NCBI GenBank assembly: GCA_020850025.1
Contig: JADZFI010000215.1
Location: forward strand, 1 to 6,068
Length of the DNA: 6,068 bases
Direction: 5' to 3'
DNA from: Saprospiraceae bacterium
GTDB lineage: Bacteria > Bacteroidota > Bacteroidia > Chitinophagales > Saprospiraceae
In this document: in pieces, positions 4,670 to 6,068 of the stretch
How the letters are laid out: each line of letters opens with the position of its first letter
Position numbering within the stretch: position 1 is the stretch's first letter
Made by a program: the position numbers and the translations under genes
The notes under the pieces: generated by a model
Database searches by the model: none
What the model saw: the letters and a program-made list of their open reading frames with translations, nothing else
What the model was told of the DNA's origin: nothing

Positions 4670-5815
4670 TTAGGCCGGACTATGGTTGTCCGGGTGCAAC
4701 AACTTTTCGACCAATGCTTCCCAGGAGAAACGCTTTTTCTCTGTTTTTACCCCTTCTACCATGGTATTTTGCCGGTTTCCTTCAAAATAATCCTGAATGG
4801 CTGCAGCTAACGCTTCAGGCTCCGGGGGGACAACATATCCGGATACTCCGTGGGTAACAATTTCCGGCAAGCCGCCCACATTCGTGACCACCATGGGCTT
4901 TTCAAAATGGTAGGCAATCTGGGAAATGCCGCTCTGGGTGGCTGTCCGATAGGGCTGTACCACCAGATTGGCTGCTGAAAAATACCATTTTACCAGCTCG
5001 GCAGGGATGAAATCATGGTAAATGTGCACCCGATCGTCCAGGTGGTGCTTGTCTATGATTTCCTGATAGAACGACCAGTCTTCATAACATTCGCCGGCCA
5101 CCACGGCATGGATATGGGGAGGGGTGTGTTGCAGGGCCTCCAGGAGCAGGTCGAGCCCTTTGTATTTTCGTATGAATCCGAAGAACAACACCAAAGGGGC
5201 CTTGGCAGGTAGTTTTAACAATTGACGCGCTTCCTGAGCATCTACCGGTGCGCCGTATGTGTCGTACACCGGATGCGGGGAGAACCGGACTTCCTTGCGG
5301 GTGAATTGCCGGATTTCGGCGCCTACCGATTTGGACATGACCACGAAATCATCACAGGCGCCCACAAACCAACGGGCAAAAATCCGGTCGCCCGGACGTT
5401 TTTCGTGCGGTATGATGTTGTCGACCAGGGCAGTGATCTGCATTTTTTTTGCGCTGAACCAGCGCGCAATGCGCAGGGTAGTGCCCAGACTGGGGCCCAT
5501 GAACGGCAGCCAAAACCGTACAATGATGTGATCAGGCTGCTCACGTGCGATCTGCCAGCCCGTCCGGATCCAGTTGAAAGGGTTGATGGAGTTAAGGCGG
5601 GTCTTAATGACCAACCCTTCGGGCGCTGGATCGTCCGTAAGCTGGGTTTTCCCGGGAAAGAGAAAAGCGGGGTATTGCAGGGAAAAGGAATAGATCACCA
5701 CCTCGTGTCCGGCTTCCTGCAGCGCCTGAGCCAGTCGTTCAGATGAAGCTGCAATCCCGCCACGCAGCGGGTGCGCCGGACTGAGAATCACTATTTTTTT
5801 TTGCGATGATGACAT
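4670..5815 (-). CDS. Glycosyltransferase, GT4-type (group 1, GT-B fold)
   Basis: This 381-residue protein should transfer a sugar from a nucleotide-sugar donor to a lipid or glycan acceptor in the cytoplasm, probably for surface polysaccharide; donor and acceptor cannot be read from the sequence. The N-terminal Rossmann domain starts with KKIVILSPAHPLRGGIAASSERLAQAL (starting at K6), the usual glycine-rich acceptor loop. The C-terminal donor domain starts near LVLFFGFIRKYKGLDLLLEAL (208-228) and holds QPYRTATQSGISQIAYHF (starting at Q287), KPMVVTNVGGLPEIV (306-320) and the closing GVSGYVVPPE. The usual EX7E motif is not intact: the first Glu position reads TQSG, a variant I know from other GT4 proteins, while E318 in GGLPEIV is kept. 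There is no membrane segment. The start lies 15 bp after the HMG-CoA lyase stop, so read-through from that gene is likely. A run of nine A lies in codons 5-8. Confidence 0.92.
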   Translation of the reverse strand: MSSSQKKIVILSPAHPLRGGIAASSERLAQALQEAGHEVVIYSFSLQYPAFLFPGKTQLTDDPAPEGLVIKTRLNSINPFNWIRTGWQIAREQPDHIIVRFWLPFMGPSLGTTLRIARWFSAKKMQITALVDNIIPHEKRPGDRIFARWFVGACDDFVVMSKSVGAEIRQFTRKEVRFSPHPVYDTYGAPVDAQEARQLLKLPAKAPLVLFFGFIRKYKGLDLLLEALQHTPPHIHAVVAGECYEDWSFYQEIIDKHHLDDRVHIYHDFIPAELVKWYFSAANLVVQPYRTATQSGISQIAYHFEKPMVVTNVGGLPEIVTHGVSGYVVPPEPEALAAAIQDYFEGNRQNTMVEGVKTEKKRFSWEALVEKLLHPDNHSPA

Positions 5816-5830
5816 TCCTGAAGTGCCGCG

Positions 5831-6068
5831 TTAATGAAAAACCTCGTCGGCCATGCGCAGGCTTTTCCCAAAGGCCGAGCGATCGAGCCCTGGCTCAACG
5901 CCCTGTTCGTCCATGAAAAACACCAGGTTTTCCATGGCCATATTTCCGGTGAGTTCGTCTTTTGCCATGGGGCAGCCACCAAAACCGCGCAAAGCCCCGT
6001 CGAAACGGCGACATCCGCTGAGCCAGGCGGACTCTATTTTCTCGCGCCAGTTGTGCGGTTGGGTATGC
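5831..6068 (-). CDS. Hydroxymethylglutaryl-CoA lyase, C-terminal part (cut by window edge)
   Basis: The visible part is 78 codons plus a TAA stop (5831-5833); the 5' part lies beyond the window. Residues read HTQPHNW at the edge, where the first His belongs to the metal-binding HxH region of the family. Then come SGCRRFDGALRGFGGCPMAKDELTGNMAMENLV and a closing FGKSLRMADEVFH. GGCPMA holds the catalytic cysteine of HMG-CoA lyases (equivalent to human Cys266 in its GGCPY motif), and TGNMAME matches the conserved GNxATE segment. The enzyme splits HMG-CoA into acetyl-CoA and acetoacetate, the last step of leucine breakdown, using a divalent metal in a TIM barrel. Homologous DRE-TIM enzymes such as homocitrate or isopropylmalate synthase lack this GGCP loop context. 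Another frame is open over 5791-5982, but it is only a shadow of this gene. Confidence 0.93.
   Translation of the reverse strand, partial: HTQPHNWREKIESAWLSGCRRFDGALRGFGGCPMAKDELTGNMAMENLVFFMDEQGVEPGLDRSAFGKSLRMADEVFH

Noticed and set aside
5222..5746. 174-codon plus-strand open frame
   Set aside because: It is antisense to a glycosyltransferase with clear domain motifs in the other strand.
2990..5820. Shared GACATTCCTG at 2990-2999 and 5811-5820
   Set aside because: A 10-bp match is expected by chance in a window of this size, and one copy overlaps the glycosyltransferase start codon.
5791..5982. 63-codon minus-strand frame ending in HHRKKK
   Set aside because: It is a frame shadow of the HMG-CoA lyase C-terminus, which matches conserved motifs in its own frame.

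Overview
The window looks like chromosomal DNA of a Bacteroidota bacterium, probably of the Saprospiria/Lewinella type. The lineage is an inference from several signs. Shine-Dalgarno sequences are missing before the genes I inspected. Two sites match the Bacteroidota -7 promoter element TAnnTTTG. An ECF sigma gene is followed by a non-zinc-finger, single-pass anti-sigma-like gene. A short secreted beta-barrel protein is present, and the HMG-CoA lyase end matches Bacteroidota-style sequences. No mobile element, CRISPR array or phage gene is visible.

Layout. At 1-1217 (minus strand) an ECF sigma factor is followed by a predicted one-pass membrane partner, closed by a strong intrinsic terminator at 2-40. 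The 230-bp divergent gap 1218-1447 holds promoter signals for both sides and an A/T-rich palindrome. At 1448-2954 (plus strand) lies a two-gene unit: a membrane protein with an acidic linker and a Gly/Asp/Cys-rich tail, then a small His-rich protein resembling the glycine-rich-domain (GRDP/DUF1399-like) family. At 3002-3691 (minus strand) is uracil-DNA glycosylase, divergent from a tRNA-Arg(TCT) gene at 3759-3831. The tRNA has its own terminator. It converges on an outer-membrane beta-barrel protein (3930-4592, minus strand), with a perfect 13-bp inverted repeat between them. A 14-bp tandem repeat lies upstream of the barrel gene. Last come a GT4-type glycosyltransferase (4670-5815, minus strand) and the C-terminal end of HMG-CoA lyase (5831 to the window edge, minus strand).

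How the genes work together. The sigma/anti-sigma pair is a probable envelope-signalling module. The two-gene plus-strand unit has no known function and is the least understood part of the window. UDG (base-excision repair), tRNA-Arg, the glycosyltransferase and HMG-CoA lyase (leucine/ketone-body metabolism) are ordinary chromosomal genes with no obvious pathway in common. I see no clear evidence of an elaborate new system. The best lead is the two-gene locus encoding the cysteine/glycine-tailed membrane protein and its small partner.
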